A stretch of DNA of 64,000 nt, taken from positions 53,568-117,567 of the forward strand of contig JAJXUI010000003.1 in NCBI GenBank assembly GCA_021782995.1, read 5' to 3'. The stretch's first letter is position 1; each line of letters opens with the position of its first letter. The position numbers were made by a program, and so were the translations under genes. The notes below the pieces were generated by a model. The model did no database searches, was not told the origin of the DNA, and saw nothing but the letters and a program-made list of their open reading frames with translations. The stretch comes from Pseudomonadota bacterium. Its GTDB lineage: Bacteria > Pseudomonadota > Gammaproteobacteria > Burkholderiales > Gallionellaceae. This document shows, piece by piece, positions 40,652 to 50,795 of this stretch.

Positions 40652-42646
40652 ATGAGTGTTGATCTAAGTCAGTTTTTTCAGGTTTTTTTCGAGGAAGCCG
40701 CTGAGCATCTGGCTTCAATGGAAAGTTTGTTGCTTGAGCTCGATGTCAGCAACCCAGCCATGGAAGACCTGAATGCAATATTCAGGGCTGCACATTCCAT
40801 CAAGGGCGGTGCAGGCACATTCGGATTTACCGACATGATTGCCCTGACGCATGAGCTGGAAACCCTGCTGGACAAGCTGCGGAATCAGGAGATTCATCTC
40901 ACGGATACCATGCTGGATGTTTTCCTGCAGGCGAAGGATGCAATCTCCATGCAGCTGGCCGCTCATCGAGGTGAAGGCGATGCAGATCAGGAGGTCATAG
41001 GTGATGTTTGCACCAGGCTGAAACAGCTGTATATGGAAGTACCGCCTGACACGGGTCGGCAGTCCATGGCGAGTAGCAGTGCAGCCAGGCAGGATCCTGA
41101 ACAGGAACATGATGACTACGGATTTTTCGATCCATTACCTGAATCATTTCCCTCATCGGAAGGAGAGGATTACGGATTTTTCGAAACGATACAGCCTCCC
41201 CGTGCCATTGATGAACAAGAGGCATATGGATTCTTTATATCAGCTAGCAGCGCCGAACAGCAGAAGCACGAAGTGCCAGATCCGGGATATGGTTTTTTTG
41301 CCGATGACTCACATCATCATTCGAGCCAAGATCATGGGCAAGGCTACGGATTCTTTGAACCTGCCGCCGGGCTGGCAAAATCACCGCAAGTGGCTGACGG
41401 GTCAGAGAAGGTTGCGGCCAAGCACGTGCAACAGCGTAATACTGTAAAGCCCGGGACCAGTTCCAATGAACAATCCTCGATCAGGGTCAGCATCGAGAAG
41501 GTTGATCAGCTGATCAATCTCGTAGGTGAACTGGTCATCACCCAGGCCATGCTGGCACAGTCTGCAGCCTATCTTGATCCATCGGCATATGAACGCATTG
41601 AAAGCGGATTGAACCAGCTCGAACGCAATACCCGAGACATCCAGGAATCCATCATGTCTGTGCGCATGCTGCCCATGTCTTTCGTTTTCAGCCGTTTTCC
41701 GCGCGTGGTCAGGGATCTGGCTGGCAAGCTCAGCAAGCAGGTTGAGCTCAAAACATTCGGGGAATCGACGGAGCTGGACAAGGCGCTGATCGAAAGACTG
41801 GCAGACCCGATGACGCACCTGATCCGTAACAGCCTGGATCATGGTATTGAAACACCGGAAAGACGCATCGCAGCAGGCAAATCAGAACAGGGCACCATTA
41901 CGCTGAATGCTTACCACCAGGGGGGGAATATCGTCATCGAGGTTGAAGATGATGGGGGTGGTCTTAACAGGAATAAAATTCTGGCCAAGGCGCGAGAACG
42001 TGGTTTGGCAGTCAATGACAACATGAGTGATGAAGCGGTCTGGATGCTGATTTTCGAAGCTGGATTCTCCACTGCTGAAGCAGTGACAGATGTCTCAGGG
42101 CGGGGTGTCGGCATGGATGTTGTAAAACGGAATATTGCAGAAATGGGTGGCCGGGTAGAGCTGAGCTCGGTGGAAGGCTATGGCACCCGTACCACCATCA
42201 GGCTGCCGTTGACGCTGGCCATTCTGGATGGGCTTTCCATTTTAGTTGGCGGCCAGATATTCATCCTGCCGCTGGCTTCCATTGTTGAGTCGCTGCAGGT
42301 AACGGATGAAGAACTGAAAAGTGTCAGCGGAGATGGGCGCCTGCTGCGCGTGCGCGGCGAATATCTCCCGATGGTCATGCTGCATGAGGTTTTCAGTATT
42401 GAAAATGCCATTACCGATCCTAAACTCGGGATAGCAGTGTTCCTCGAGTCGGGCGGAAAAAAGACTGCTTTGCTGGTTGATGAGTTACTGGGTCAGCATC
42501 AGGTTGTCATCAAGAGTCTGGAATCCAATTTCCGCAAAGTGCACGGGATGTCCGGGGCAACCATCATGGGGGATGGTACTGTGGCCCTGATCCTGGATGT
42601 GGCTGCATTGAGTGCTGAAACTGAACTGCTGGCGCAGGCTGCATAA
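40652..42646 (+). CDS. cheA: Chemotaxis histidine kinase CheA (copy 2) with YGFF-repeat linker
   Basis: P1 FRAAHSIKGGAGTFGF, P3-P5 domains; linker with five YGFF motifs. Confidence 0.94.
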   Translation: MSVDLSQFFQVFFEEAAEHLASMESLLLELDVSNPAMEDLNAIFRAAHSIKGGAGTFGFTDMIALTHELETLLDKLRNQEIHLTDTMLDVFLQAKDAISMQLAAHRGEGDADQEVIGDVCTRLKQLYMEVPPDTGRQSMASSSAARQDPEQEHDDYGFFDPLPESFPSSEGEDYGFFETIQPPRAIDEQEAYGFFISASSAEQQKHEVPDPGYGFFADDSHHHSSQDHGQGYGFFEPAAGLAKSPQVADGSEKVAAKHVQQRNTVKPGTSSNEQSSIRVSIEKVDQLINLVGELVITQAMLAQSAAYLDPSAYERIESGLNQLERNTRDIQESIMSVRMLPMSFVFSRFPRVVRDLAGKLSKQVELKTFGESTELDKALIERLADPMTHLIRNSLDHGIETPERRIAAGKSEQGTITLNAYHQGGNIVIEVEDDGGGLNRNKILAKARERGLAVNDNMSDEAVWMLIFEAGFSTAEAVTDVSGRGVGMDVVKRNIAEMGGRVELSSVEGYGTRTTIRLPLTLAILDGLSILVGGQIFILPLASIVESLQVTDEELKSVSGDGRLLRVRGEYLPMVMLHEVFSIENAITDPKLGIAVFLESGGKKTALLVDELLGQHQVVIKSLESNFRKVHGMSGATIMGDGTVALILDVAALSAETELLAQAA

Positions 42647-42843
42647 GTGCGGGCACATTCTTTCTCCGGGTGTGGCGCAAGCGGTTAATAAGAAGCCTTT
42701 AATGATGCATGTTCTACCGATCAACATGAGCTGTTTGGCGGGAAACTGGATGCTGCAAGGTTAAAGAATTTCCATTCAGTGCCGTTAACAAGTCTGATAG
42801 GCGGTTCATTCTGCCAGTCTATGATTTCATGGAAGGAAAATTG

Positions 42844-43329
42844 ATGGCAAATGAACCGGTAAATACAGCGAGCCTGTCGGGCGGTGAATTCCTCACATTC
42901 ACGCTGGGCAGCGAAGAATATGGCATCGATATCCTCAAAGTTCAGGAAATACGCGGCTATGATGCCGTAACGACAATCGCCAATACGCCGAAGTTCATCA
43001 AGGGGGTGATCAACCTGCGCGGCATCATCGTGCCGATCGTGGATATGCGCATCAAGTTCAACCTTGGAAATGTGACCTATGATCCGCAGACTGTTGTGAT
43101 CATCCTCAATCTGGCCAGCAGGGTGGTCGGTGTGGTGGTTGATGGTGTTTCTGACGTCATTGCGCTGAGTGCCGATCAAGTCAAGGCAGCCCCCCAGTTT
43201 GGCGCAACCCTGGATACCAAGTATATCGTGGGACTGGGTACGATCAACGAGCGGATGCTGATCCTGATTGATATCGAAAAACTGATGAATAGCAGTGAAA
43301 TGGAGCTGGTGGACAGGATTGCCTCCTGA
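42844..43329 (+). CDS. cheW: Chemotaxis coupling protein CheW
   Basis: [53 protein letters not shown]. Confidence 0.95.
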   Translation: MANEPVNTASLSGGEFLTFTLGSEEYGIDILKVQEIRGYDAVTTIANTPKFIKGVINLRGIIVPIVDMRIKFNLGNVTYDPQTVVIILNLASRVVGVVVDGVSDVIALSADQVKAAPQFGATLDTKYIVGLGTINERMLILIDIEKLMNSSEMELVDRIAS

Positions 43330-43371
43330 GTGGCGCCACTAAACGAATCTAGCATGATGGGAGAATGAGAA

Positions 43372-46221
43372 ATGCGTACAAATTTGCCAGTTACCAGTAA
43401 CGAATACATTCTGACCGACAATGATTCCATTGTTTCGAAAACGGACCTGTCAGGGAAGATTACCTACGTTAATGATGATTTTCTGCGCATCAGCCAGTTT
43501 GCCGAAGCAGAGTTGATCGGTCAGCCGCAGAACATCGTGCGGCATCCCGATATGCCGGTCGAAGCCTTTGTCGACCTTTGGGAAGTGATCAAGTCCGGCC
43601 GACCATGGGTAGGAATGGTCAAGAACCGCTGCAAAAACGGGGATTTTTACTGGGTCAGGGCAAATGTGACGCCTATTTTCGAACGCGGGCAGATTACAGG
43701 CTACATGTCGGTGCGTTCCAAGCCTTCACGTACTGATATCGAATCAACTGACCGGATATACCAGATGTTCAGGGAAGGCAAGGCAGGCAGCCTGAAAATC
43801 CAGGAAGGTAAAGTCGTAAAACATTCAGCCTGGGATCGTTTGAATCCGGTAAAGAACATGCGCTTGCGCGGGAAGCTGGCCACATCGATGGGCATGATGT
43901 CGGCGTTGCTGATGATTATTGGGTTGCTGGGCATCTGGTCGTCATCACAAACACAGAATTCTTTCCAGGATTTATATGACAACCGGCTGGTGGCCTTGGC
44001 ACAGGTTGACACCATTGCCCGAGCGTTGAACCGGAGCCGCCTGGATGTCACGCATGTTTTTGCCTTCCAGAATGATGACAACCTGCGCAGGATAGAAGAT
44101 CAGGTCAGGGAAAACAGCAAGATTATCGATAAAAACTGGAAAGATTACCTTGCAACCTACCTGACGCCGGATGAGAAAAATCTGGCACAAAAATTCGAGT
44201 CGAATTACGCGAGCTACATAAAAGATGCCCTGATGCCGACAGTATATGCATTGCGCGATCATGATATGGGCGAGGCAAGACGCCTGATTGACGGGAAATT
44301 ACAGCGTAACTACAGCATTGTCAGGGATGCGATCCATGATCTGAGCGATTACCAGCTTGCTGAAGGCAAGCGGCTGTATGAGGGATCAATAGGCCGCTAT
44401 AACGCCATGCGTGTAATATCCATTGTTGCCATACTGTTTGGCCTGATTATTGCCATGGTCAGCGGCTATATGCTGATACGCGTTATCACCGAGCCATTGC
44501 AGCTGGCCAAGAGCATCTTTACCCGCATCAGTGAGGGAAAATACGACAACAAGATCGAGATTTCAAATCGGGATGAGATTGGCGATGTCATGTATGCGCT
44601 GCTTTCGATGCAGATCAAGCTGGGATTCGATGTCAACAACTCCCGCAAGGTTGCAAACGAGGCGCTGCGCATCCAGATTGCGCTGGATAACGTTTCTACC
44701 GGGGTAATGATTGCCGACAATGATCGCCGCATCATTTACGTGAACAAATCCGTGGAAGATCTGCTGAAAAATGCGGAGAAGGACATCAAGAAGGACTTGC
44801 CGAACTTCTCGGCAAGCGGTTTGCTGGGGCGCACCATTGATGACTTCCACAAAAACCCGGCGCACCAGAAACAGCTGCTTGCCACATTCAATAATGTATT
44901 CAGGGCCGAGATACAGGTTGGCGGGCGCACTTTCAGCCTGGCTGCGAGCCCGGTCTTGAACAGTCAGGGTCAGCGCCTGGGCTCTGTAGTGGAATGGCGA
45001 GACCGTACACTGGAAGTTGCCACCGAGAGGGAGGTGGCGGAAATCGTGGAGGGTGCAGTGATGGGGGACTTCAGCCGCCGCATGGACATGGATGGCAAAA
45101 CAGGCTTCTTCAAACAGCTGGGTGAAGGCATGAACAAGCTGACTGAAACGAGTGAAGTCGGGCTGAATGAAGTTGTGCGCATGCTGTCGGCAATGGCAAG
45201 GGGCGACCTCACAGACCGAATCACAAATGAATACTTCGGTACCTTTGGCCAGCTGAAAGATGATTCAAATACTACGGTGGAGAAGCTGAGGGAGATCCTG
45301 TCCCAGGTGAGGGAGGCAACCGATACGATCAATACGGCAGCGAAGGAAATTGCTGCCGGCAATACGGATCTTTCCCAGCGCACCGAAGAGCAGGCCTCTT
45401 CTCTGGAAGAAACTGCCGCAAGCATGGAGGAACTGACTTCCACCGTGAAGCAGAATGCTGAAAATGCGCGACAGGCAAACCAGCTGGCAAAAGGAGCGAG
45501 CGAAATTGCAGTGAAAGGCGGAGAAGTGGTGGGGCAGGTTGTTGGTACCATGAGTTCGATTAACGAAAGTTCGCGCAAGATTGTCGATATCATTTCCGTG
45601 ATTGACGGCATTGCATTCCAGACCAATATCCTTGCCCTGAATGCTGCAGTCGAGGCCGCGCGCGCAGGAGAGCAAGGGCGTGGCTTTGCGGTGGTTGCCG
45701 CCGAAGTCAGGAACCTTGCACAGCGCTCCGCAGCAGCCGCGAAGGAAATAAAATCGCTGATCGGCGATTCGGTGGAGAAGGTGGAAGTGGGCACCCAGCT
45801 GGTGGATGAAGCCGGGAAAACCATGGATGAAATTGTGACTGCCGTGAAGCGTGTGACTGATATCATGGCGGAAATATCTGCAGCTTCGAATGAACAAAGC
45901 ACGGGCATCGAGCAGGTAAACCAGGCCATCACACAGATGGATGAGGTGACGCAGCAGAATGCGGCACTGGTGGAAGAGGCTGCTGCGGCTGCAGAGTCGC
46001 TGGAAGAGCAGGCGCAAACACTGACCATGGCGGTTGCAGTATTCAAGCTGAACGGGGCGGGTGAAGAGGAGGTGAAACGGATTGCAGCGCGGCCCAAGCC
46101 TGTGGCACCGGCACCCAAACCCGTGCTGGCAGCCCCGCCGCAGAAGAAGGCACCGGCACGCAGCCGTGCATTGCAGCACAAGACGACCAGGCAGGATCCG
46201 GGTGAGTGGGAAGAGTTCTGA
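43372..46221 (+). CDS. Methyl-accepting chemotaxis protein with N-terminal PAS (Aer-type), HAMP and C-terminal pentapeptide
   Basis: N-terminal PAS ([22 protein letters not shown]), MCP core [39 protein letters not shown]-terminal EWEEF. Confidence 0.93.
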   Translation: MRTNLPVTSNEYILTDNDSIVSKTDLSGKITYVNDDFLRISQFAEAELIGQPQNIVRHPDMPVEAFVDLWEVIKSGRPWVGMVKNRCKNGDFYWVRANVTPIFERGQITGYMSVRSKPSRTDIESTDRIYQMFREGKAGSLKIQEGKVVKHSAWDRLNPVKNMRLRGKLATSMGMMSALLMIIGLLGIWSSSQTQNSFQDLYDNRLVALAQVDTIARALNRSRLDVTHVFAFQNDDNLRRIEDQVRENSKIIDKNWKDYLATYLTPDEKNLAQKFESNYASYIKDALMPTVYALRDHDMGEARRLIDGKLQRNYSIVRDAIHDLSDYQLAEGKRLYEGSIGRYNAMRVISIVAILFGLIIAMVSGYMLIRVITEPLQLAKSIFTRISEGKYDNKIEISNRDEIGDVMYALLSMQIKLGFDVNNSRKVANEALRIQIALDNVSTGVMIADNDRRIIYVNKSVEDLLKNAEKDIKKDLPNFSASGLLGRTIDDFHKNPAHQKQLLATFNNVFRAEIQVGGRTFSLAASPVLNSQGQRLGSVVEWRDRTLEVATEREVAEIVEGAVMGDFSRRMDMDGKTGFFKQLGEGMNKLTETSEVGLNEVVRMLSAMARGDLTDRITNEYFGTFGQLKDDSNTTVEKLREILSQVREATDTINTAAKEIAAGNTDLSQRTEEQASSLEETAASMEELTSTVKQNAENARQANQLAKGASEIAVKGGEVVGQVVGTMSSINESSRKIVDIISVIDGIAFQTNILALNAAVEAARAGEQGRGFAVVAAEVRNLAQRSAAAAKEIKSLIGDSVEKVEVGTQLVDEAGKTMDEIVTAVKRVTDIMAEISAASNEQSTGIEQVNQAITQMDEVTQQNAALVEEAAAAAESLEEQAQTLTMAVAVFKLNGAGEEEVKRIAARPKPVAPAPKPVLAAPPQKKAPARSRALQHKTTRQDPGEWEEF

Positions 46222-46246
46222 TCAGGCTGTCAGTGCAGTAGCCTGA

Positions 46247-46290
46247 AACCTCCTTGTGTATTCTGCACATACAGGAGGTTGTTGTTTTTT
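46247..46290 (+). terminator. Terminator-like hairpin between mcp and cheR
   Basis: AACCTCCT...AGGAGGTT followed by gttgtttttt. Confidence 0.5.
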
Positions 46291-46312
46291 AGAGGGTGGA
46301 GGGGGAGACAGC

Positions 46313-47209
46313 ATGTCGTCAAATGATGCGGTCAAGGAAGGGCGGGAGTTCCATTTTACGAAGCAGGATTTCGACAAGATTCGCAAACTGATATATGCAC
46401 ATGCCGGGATTTCCCTGAGTGACTCCAAGCAGGAGCTGGTTTACAGCAGGCTTTCCCGGCGGCTCCGTGCAACCGGCATCAAGCAGTTCAGTGAATACCT
46501 GGCCTTGCTGGAGAGCAATAATGAGGCAGAGTGGGAAGAATTTGCCAACTCACTGACGACCAATCTCACTTCATTTTTCCGTGAGCCCCACCATTTTCCG
46601 ATCCTCGCCCAGCATCTGCGCGCCATCGCCGGCAAGCATCCCATCTCGTTATGGTGCTCTGCCGCTTCAACGGGTGAAGAGCCCTATACGATGGCGATGA
46701 CGGTGCTGGATGCGCTGGGCCGGCAGGCGGAAGATGTGAAGATACTGGCGACTGATCTTGATACAAAGGTGCTTGCCACAGCCAAGGCGGGGGTTTATCC
46801 GGAGGACCGGGTGTCCAAGTTATCACCGGAACTGGTCAGAAAGTATTTCCTGAAAGGGACTGGCAATCAGGCGGGCATGGTCAAGGTGAAAGAGGAAGTG
46901 CAGAATCTGGTGACCTATCGCCAGGTGAACCTGCTGAACAAGGATTGGCCGTTGCGCGGACCGCTGGATGCAATCTTCTGCCGCAATGTGATGATCTATT
47001 TTGACAAGCCGACCCAGCTTGGCATCCTGAAGAAATTTGTACCCCTGTTGCGGCATGATGGTTTGCTGTTTGCGGGCCATTCCGAAAGCTTCCATCATGC
47101 TGACGATTTTTTCAAATTGCGTGGCAAGACGGTATATGAGCTGACTACGCCCCTGCGTAACCAGGCAATGGAAAGTGAGCGCAAGTCGCAACCCAGGGCT
47201 CCTTGGTAA
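46313..47209 (+). CDS. cheR: Chemotaxis protein methyltransferase CheR
   Basis: LWCSAASTGEEPYTMAMTVLDALG, FCRNVMIYFDKPTQLGIL. Confidence 0.95.
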   Translation: MSSNDAVKEGREFHFTKQDFDKIRKLIYAHAGISLSDSKQELVYSRLSRRLRATGIKQFSEYLALLESNNEAEWEEFANSLTTNLTSFFREPHHFPILAQHLRAIAGKHPISLWCSAASTGEEPYTMAMTVLDALGRQAEDVKILATDLDTKVLATAKAGVYPEDRVSKLSPELVRKYFLKGTGNQAGMVKVKEEVQNLVTYRQVNLLNKDWPLRGPLDAIFCRNVMIYFDKPTQLGILKKFVPLLRHDGLLFAGHSESFHHADDFFKLRGKTVYELTTPLRNQAMESERKSQPRAPW

Positions 47210-47232
47210 CTACATGATTATATTATGTTAAA

Positions 47233-47847
47233 ATGATACATATTGCGGCGGATGCCGGGGCGCCAAATTCGCCCAACGTGTATTACGACAGCGCCTTTGA
47301 CCTGGAAGCAGCCAAGATCCTGCCGGGAGAATATTACGTCACCAAGCGAAACATGGTGCTGGTAACCGTGCTTGGCTCTTGCGTAGCCGCATGCATACGG
47401 GATAAAAACAATGGCATCGGCGGAATGAACCACTTCATGCTGCCGGACAGGCAGGCAGATTCAGGGCCTGCCAGTATCTCGGCAAGATATGGCGCCTTTG
47501 CCATGGAAGTGATGATCAACCAGCTGTTGAAAAACGGGGCGCAACGGCAACATCTTGAAGCCAAACTGTTTGGTGGCGCCAGCATCCTGCGAGGCGTAAC
47601 GAGCGCCAATGTGGGTATGCGCAACGCGGAGTTTGCGCTGCAATACCTGCAAAACGAACGGATTGCAATCGCCAGTCAGGATTTGCTGGATCTCTATCCC
47701 AGAAAAGTCTATTTTTTTCCTGCCAGTGGAAGGGTGCTGGTCAAGAAAATTCGCAGCATGCACAATCAAACCATCATCGAACGGGAACAGGGTTACCAGT
47801 CGAGACTCAGCGAAACCGTCATACAGGGGGGGGTGGAATTGTTCTGA
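47233..47847 (+). CDS. cheD: Chemoreceptor glutamine deamidase CheD
   Basis: TVLGSCVAACIRDKNNGIGGMNHFMLP, AKLFGGASIL; C-terminus GGVELF. Confidence 0.95.
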   Translation: MIHIAADAGAPNSPNVYYDSAFDLEAAKILPGEYYVTKRNMVLVTVLGSCVAACIRDKNNGIGGMNHFMLPDRQADSGPASISARYGAFAMEVMINQLLKNGAQRQHLEAKLFGGASILRGVTSANVGMRNAEFALQYLQNERIAIASQDLLDLYPRKVYFFPASGRVLVKKIRSMHNQTIIEREQGYQSRLSETVIQGGVELF

Positions 47848-47969
47848 TGATCGGATTTTTAAGGTAATTCAACAATGATTCGTTGTAAAATGCCGCAGCG
47901 GTCCTGTATTTAATAACAGATTTCGGCAGTGGCATCCGGATTGCTGGATATGCAAAAACAGATGGCAGG

Positions 47970-49076
47970 ATGAAGAATATGGCTGTGGCAAAAATGGCGA
48001 CAACTGGCAAAATCAAGGTGTTGATTGTTGACGACTCTGCATTGATACGCAGCATCCTCAAGGAGGTGATCAACAGCAATCCCGATATGGAGGCAGTAGG
48101 GGCAGCGGCCAATCCCTTACAGGCCAGGGATATGATACGAACCCTTGATCCGGATGTGATCACGCTGGACGTTGAAATGCCTGAAATGGATGGCCTGACA
48201 TTCCTGGAAAAACTCATGCGTTTGCGCCCCATCCCGGTGCTGATGATTTCCAGCCTGACAGAAAAAGGCTCAGAGACTGCACTGCGTGCGCTGGAACTTG
48301 GCGCGATTGATTTCCTGCCGAAGCCCAAGATCGATATCAGTGAAGGAATGCGCGAATATGCAGAGGAAATTGCAGAAAAAATCAGGGCTGCCTTCCAGGC
48401 GAAATCCGGATTGCCTCGCCGCATCGCTCCGTCAGCTGCGCCTGTCGAGTCCTTGCCGGAACTGGGCAGCAAGTTCAAGAGTACAGAAAAAATCATCATA
48501 CTCGGGGCATCTACAGGCGGCACCGAGGCCATCAAGGAATTTCTCATCCGCTTGCCAGCGGACGCACCAGGCATCCTGATCGCGCAGCACATGCCGGAAG
48601 CCTTTACCAAGTCATTTGCCGCCAGACTGGATAGCCTGTGCAAGATCAAGGTTGTCGAGTCGCAGGGAAATGAGCGCGTGCTGCCTGGTCATGCCTTCAT
48701 TGCCCCCGGTCATTCCCATTTGCTGCTGAAGCGCAGTGGCGCAAACTATCTCACCGAGCTGAGCCTGTCTCCGCCGGTCAATCATCATCGCCCTTCTGTG
48801 GAGGTGCTGTTCCGTTCTGCTGCCAAAAATGCAGGCCCCAACGCATTGGGGGTCATGTTGACAGGCATGGGCAAGGATGGCGCAATTGCCATGCTGGAGA
48901 TGAAGCGGGCCGGTGCATATAATTTTGCCCAGAATGAAGAAACTTGTGTGGTATTCGGCATGCCGCGAGAGGCGATTGCAGTTGGTGCGGTGGATGAGGT
49001 CGTTCCCATTCATGACATGGCCCAGCGTGTCATGAGCCGGCTGGTACAGGGTGGTGCACGAAGCATCAGGGTTTGA
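47970..49076 (+). CDS. cheB: Chemotaxis-specific methylesterase CheB
   Basis: Receiver domain plus [10 protein letters not shown] and GMGKDGA catalytic motifs. Confidence 0.95.
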   Translation: MKNMAVAKMATTGKIKVLIVDDSALIRSILKEVINSNPDMEAVGAAANPLQARDMIRTLDPDVITLDVEMPEMDGLTFLEKLMRLRPIPVLMISSLTEKGSETALRALELGAIDFLPKPKIDISEGMREYAEEIAEKIRAAFQAKSGLPRRIAPSAAPVESLPELGSKFKSTEKIIILGASTGGTEAIKEFLIRLPADAPGILIAQHMPEAFTKSFAARLDSLCKIKVVESQGNERVLPGHAFIAPGHSHLLLKRSGANYLTELSLSPPVNHHRPSVEVLFRSAAKNAGPNALGVMLTGMGKDGAIAMLEMKRAGAYNFAQNEETCVVFGMPREAIAVGAVDEVVPIHDMAQRVMSRLVQGGARSIRV

Positions 49077-49121
49077 GTTGAGCGTGTAAAAGATGGAATA
49101 TTAATATTTAGGGGAAAAGCG

Positions 49122-49430
49122 ATGTCAATCAACACAACCATTAGCGGGAATACCGTAGTCATCAACATGACAGGCAGGTTTGATTTCAACGTGCAGCGGG
49201 ATTTCAAGGAGGCCTATGATCCCCAGCTGGGCAACATATCCATCAATACCATTGAAGTCAACCTGGCAGGCGTGGACTACCTGGATAGTTCTGCGCTGGG
49301 CATGTTGCTGATGTTGCGCGAACGCGCGTCAGCGGCCGGCAAGCAGCTCAAGCTCTGCAAACCGGGTGCAAGTGTGGCGCAGATACTTGAAATCGCCAAC
49401 TTCGCAAAATTGTTCACAATCGAGAAATAG
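49122..49430 (+). CDS. STAS-domain anti-sigma factor antagonist
   Basis: 102 aa; VNLAGVDYLDSSALGMLLMLRERA. Confidence 0.93.
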   Translation: MSINTTISGNTVVINMTGRFDFNVQRDFKEAYDPQLGNISINTIEVNLAGVDYLDSSALGMLLMLRERASAAGKQLKLCKPGASVAQILEIANFAKLFTIEK

Positions 49431-49550
49431 CCCGGATTCGCGTTTGATTTCCCTGAACTTGTTGTCCGGCAGCGTTGGTTCAGGTGTGATGGCAGCAACC
49501 TGGCCAGGCCGGAATTTGGCTCTGGCATATAAAGCGTATTCAGGGAAGGT

Positions 49551-50759
49551 GTGTATATGGGGGCAGCAGAAGTGGGTACAGCTTCATCCCTGAAGCTGGC
49601 CATGATAGTGGATGATGTGCCGGCCAACCGGATGGTGCTGCAATCTTTGCTGAAGCATGAAGGTTATGAAGCTGTTACCGCCGAAAATGGCGAGCAGGCG
49701 ATAGAGCAGTATCTCGTACACAAGCCTGACATCATATTCATGGATGTCATGATGCCTGTCATGGATGGCTATCAGGCGACTACGCGCATCAAGGAAATTT
49801 CCAAAGCGCAATTTGTACCAGTCATTTTCCTGACCGCGCTTAATGAGGCGGATGCGATGGTCAGGTGCATCGAGTCGGGTGGCGACGATTTCCTCAGCAA
49901 GCCATTCAAGCAGGAGATCCTGCGGGCAAAGATCAAGTCCATGGAGCGGATACGCGAATTGTCCAGGGTGGTGGAAGAGCAGCGCCGAGACATTGAAATG
50001 CGCCACCAGATGCTGCTCAAGGAACAGGCAATGGCACAGCAGATCTACCATCGTGCCGTAACGGATGAAAATGTGGCGAGCAAATATATCCGTTCGATGC
50101 TGAATTCCGCGTCGATTTTCAGTGGCGACATGCTGCTGACCGCGGATTGCAGCGACGGCAGCATGTATGTCCTGCTTGGAGATTTTACCGGGCACGGCCT
50201 GACTGCTGCAGTCGGCGTGTTGCCATCAGCAGAAGTATTCAGGGCCATGACCGGCAAGGGGTTTGGTGCAAGGGAGATACTGCAGACCATCAATGCCAAG
50301 CTGAACAAGCTCCTGCCAACCGGAATGTTCCTGGCAGCAGCACTAGTGTCGATAGAAGCAGGCATGAAACGGGCGCGGATATGGAATGCCGGCATGCCTG
50401 AGGTATTGGTTGCCGGAAGCCCGGCATCTTCCGGTGTGAAACAGCGGGCAGTATCCAGCTATTTGCCGCTGGGAATTCTTGCCGATGTTGATCTTGAGCT
50501 GCCCCCTGTTGAAGTGGAACTTGAGGAAGGTGACAGGATACTCATGTGCAGTGACGGCCTGAGTGAAGCGGTTAATGCAGTAGGAGAGGCATATGGCATG
50601 GATCGTTATGAGCAGGCTGCGTTGTCCGGTGCGGACGGTTTCGAGCATGTGATCAGCGATTTCAAATCGTTTTGCGGCTCGCAACCCTACCGGGATGATG
50701 TCAGCTATGTTGAAATCAAGTGTATGCCGGGCTTGCTGAAAGGCAAATCCGTCGATTGA
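49551..50759 (+). CDS. Response regulator with SpoIIE/PP2C phosphatase output domain
   Basis: Receiver MIVDDVPANRMVL...FMDVMMPVMDGY, phosphatase LLGDFTGHGLTAAVG...LMCSDGLSEA. Confidence 0.93.
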   Translation: MYMGAAEVGTASSLKLAMIVDDVPANRMVLQSLLKHEGYEAVTAENGEQAIEQYLVHKPDIIFMDVMMPVMDGYQATTRIKEISKAQFVPVIFLTALNEADAMVRCIESGGDDFLSKPFKQEILRAKIKSMERIRELSRVVEEQRRDIEMRHQMLLKEQAMAQQIYHRAVTDENVASKYIRSMLNSASIFSGDMLLTADCSDGSMYVLLGDFTGHGLTAAVGVLPSAEVFRAMTGKGFGAREILQTINAKLNKLLPTGMFLAAALVSIEAGMKRARIWNAGMPEVLVAGSPASSGVKQRAVSSYLPLGILADVDLELPPVEVELEEGDRILMCSDGLSEAVNAVGEAYGMDRYEQAALSGADGFEHVISDFKSFCGSQPYRDDVSYVEIKCMPGLLKGKSVD

Positions 50760-50795
50760 ACAGACGATAGAGGTTTTTTCAGGATAAATTCCAGC

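Noticed and set aside
44970-46181. 403-aa minus-strand ORF antisense to the MCP (and 45265-46179)
   Set aside because: Ser/Ala/Thr-rich antisense artefact of the coiled-coil MCP coding sequence.
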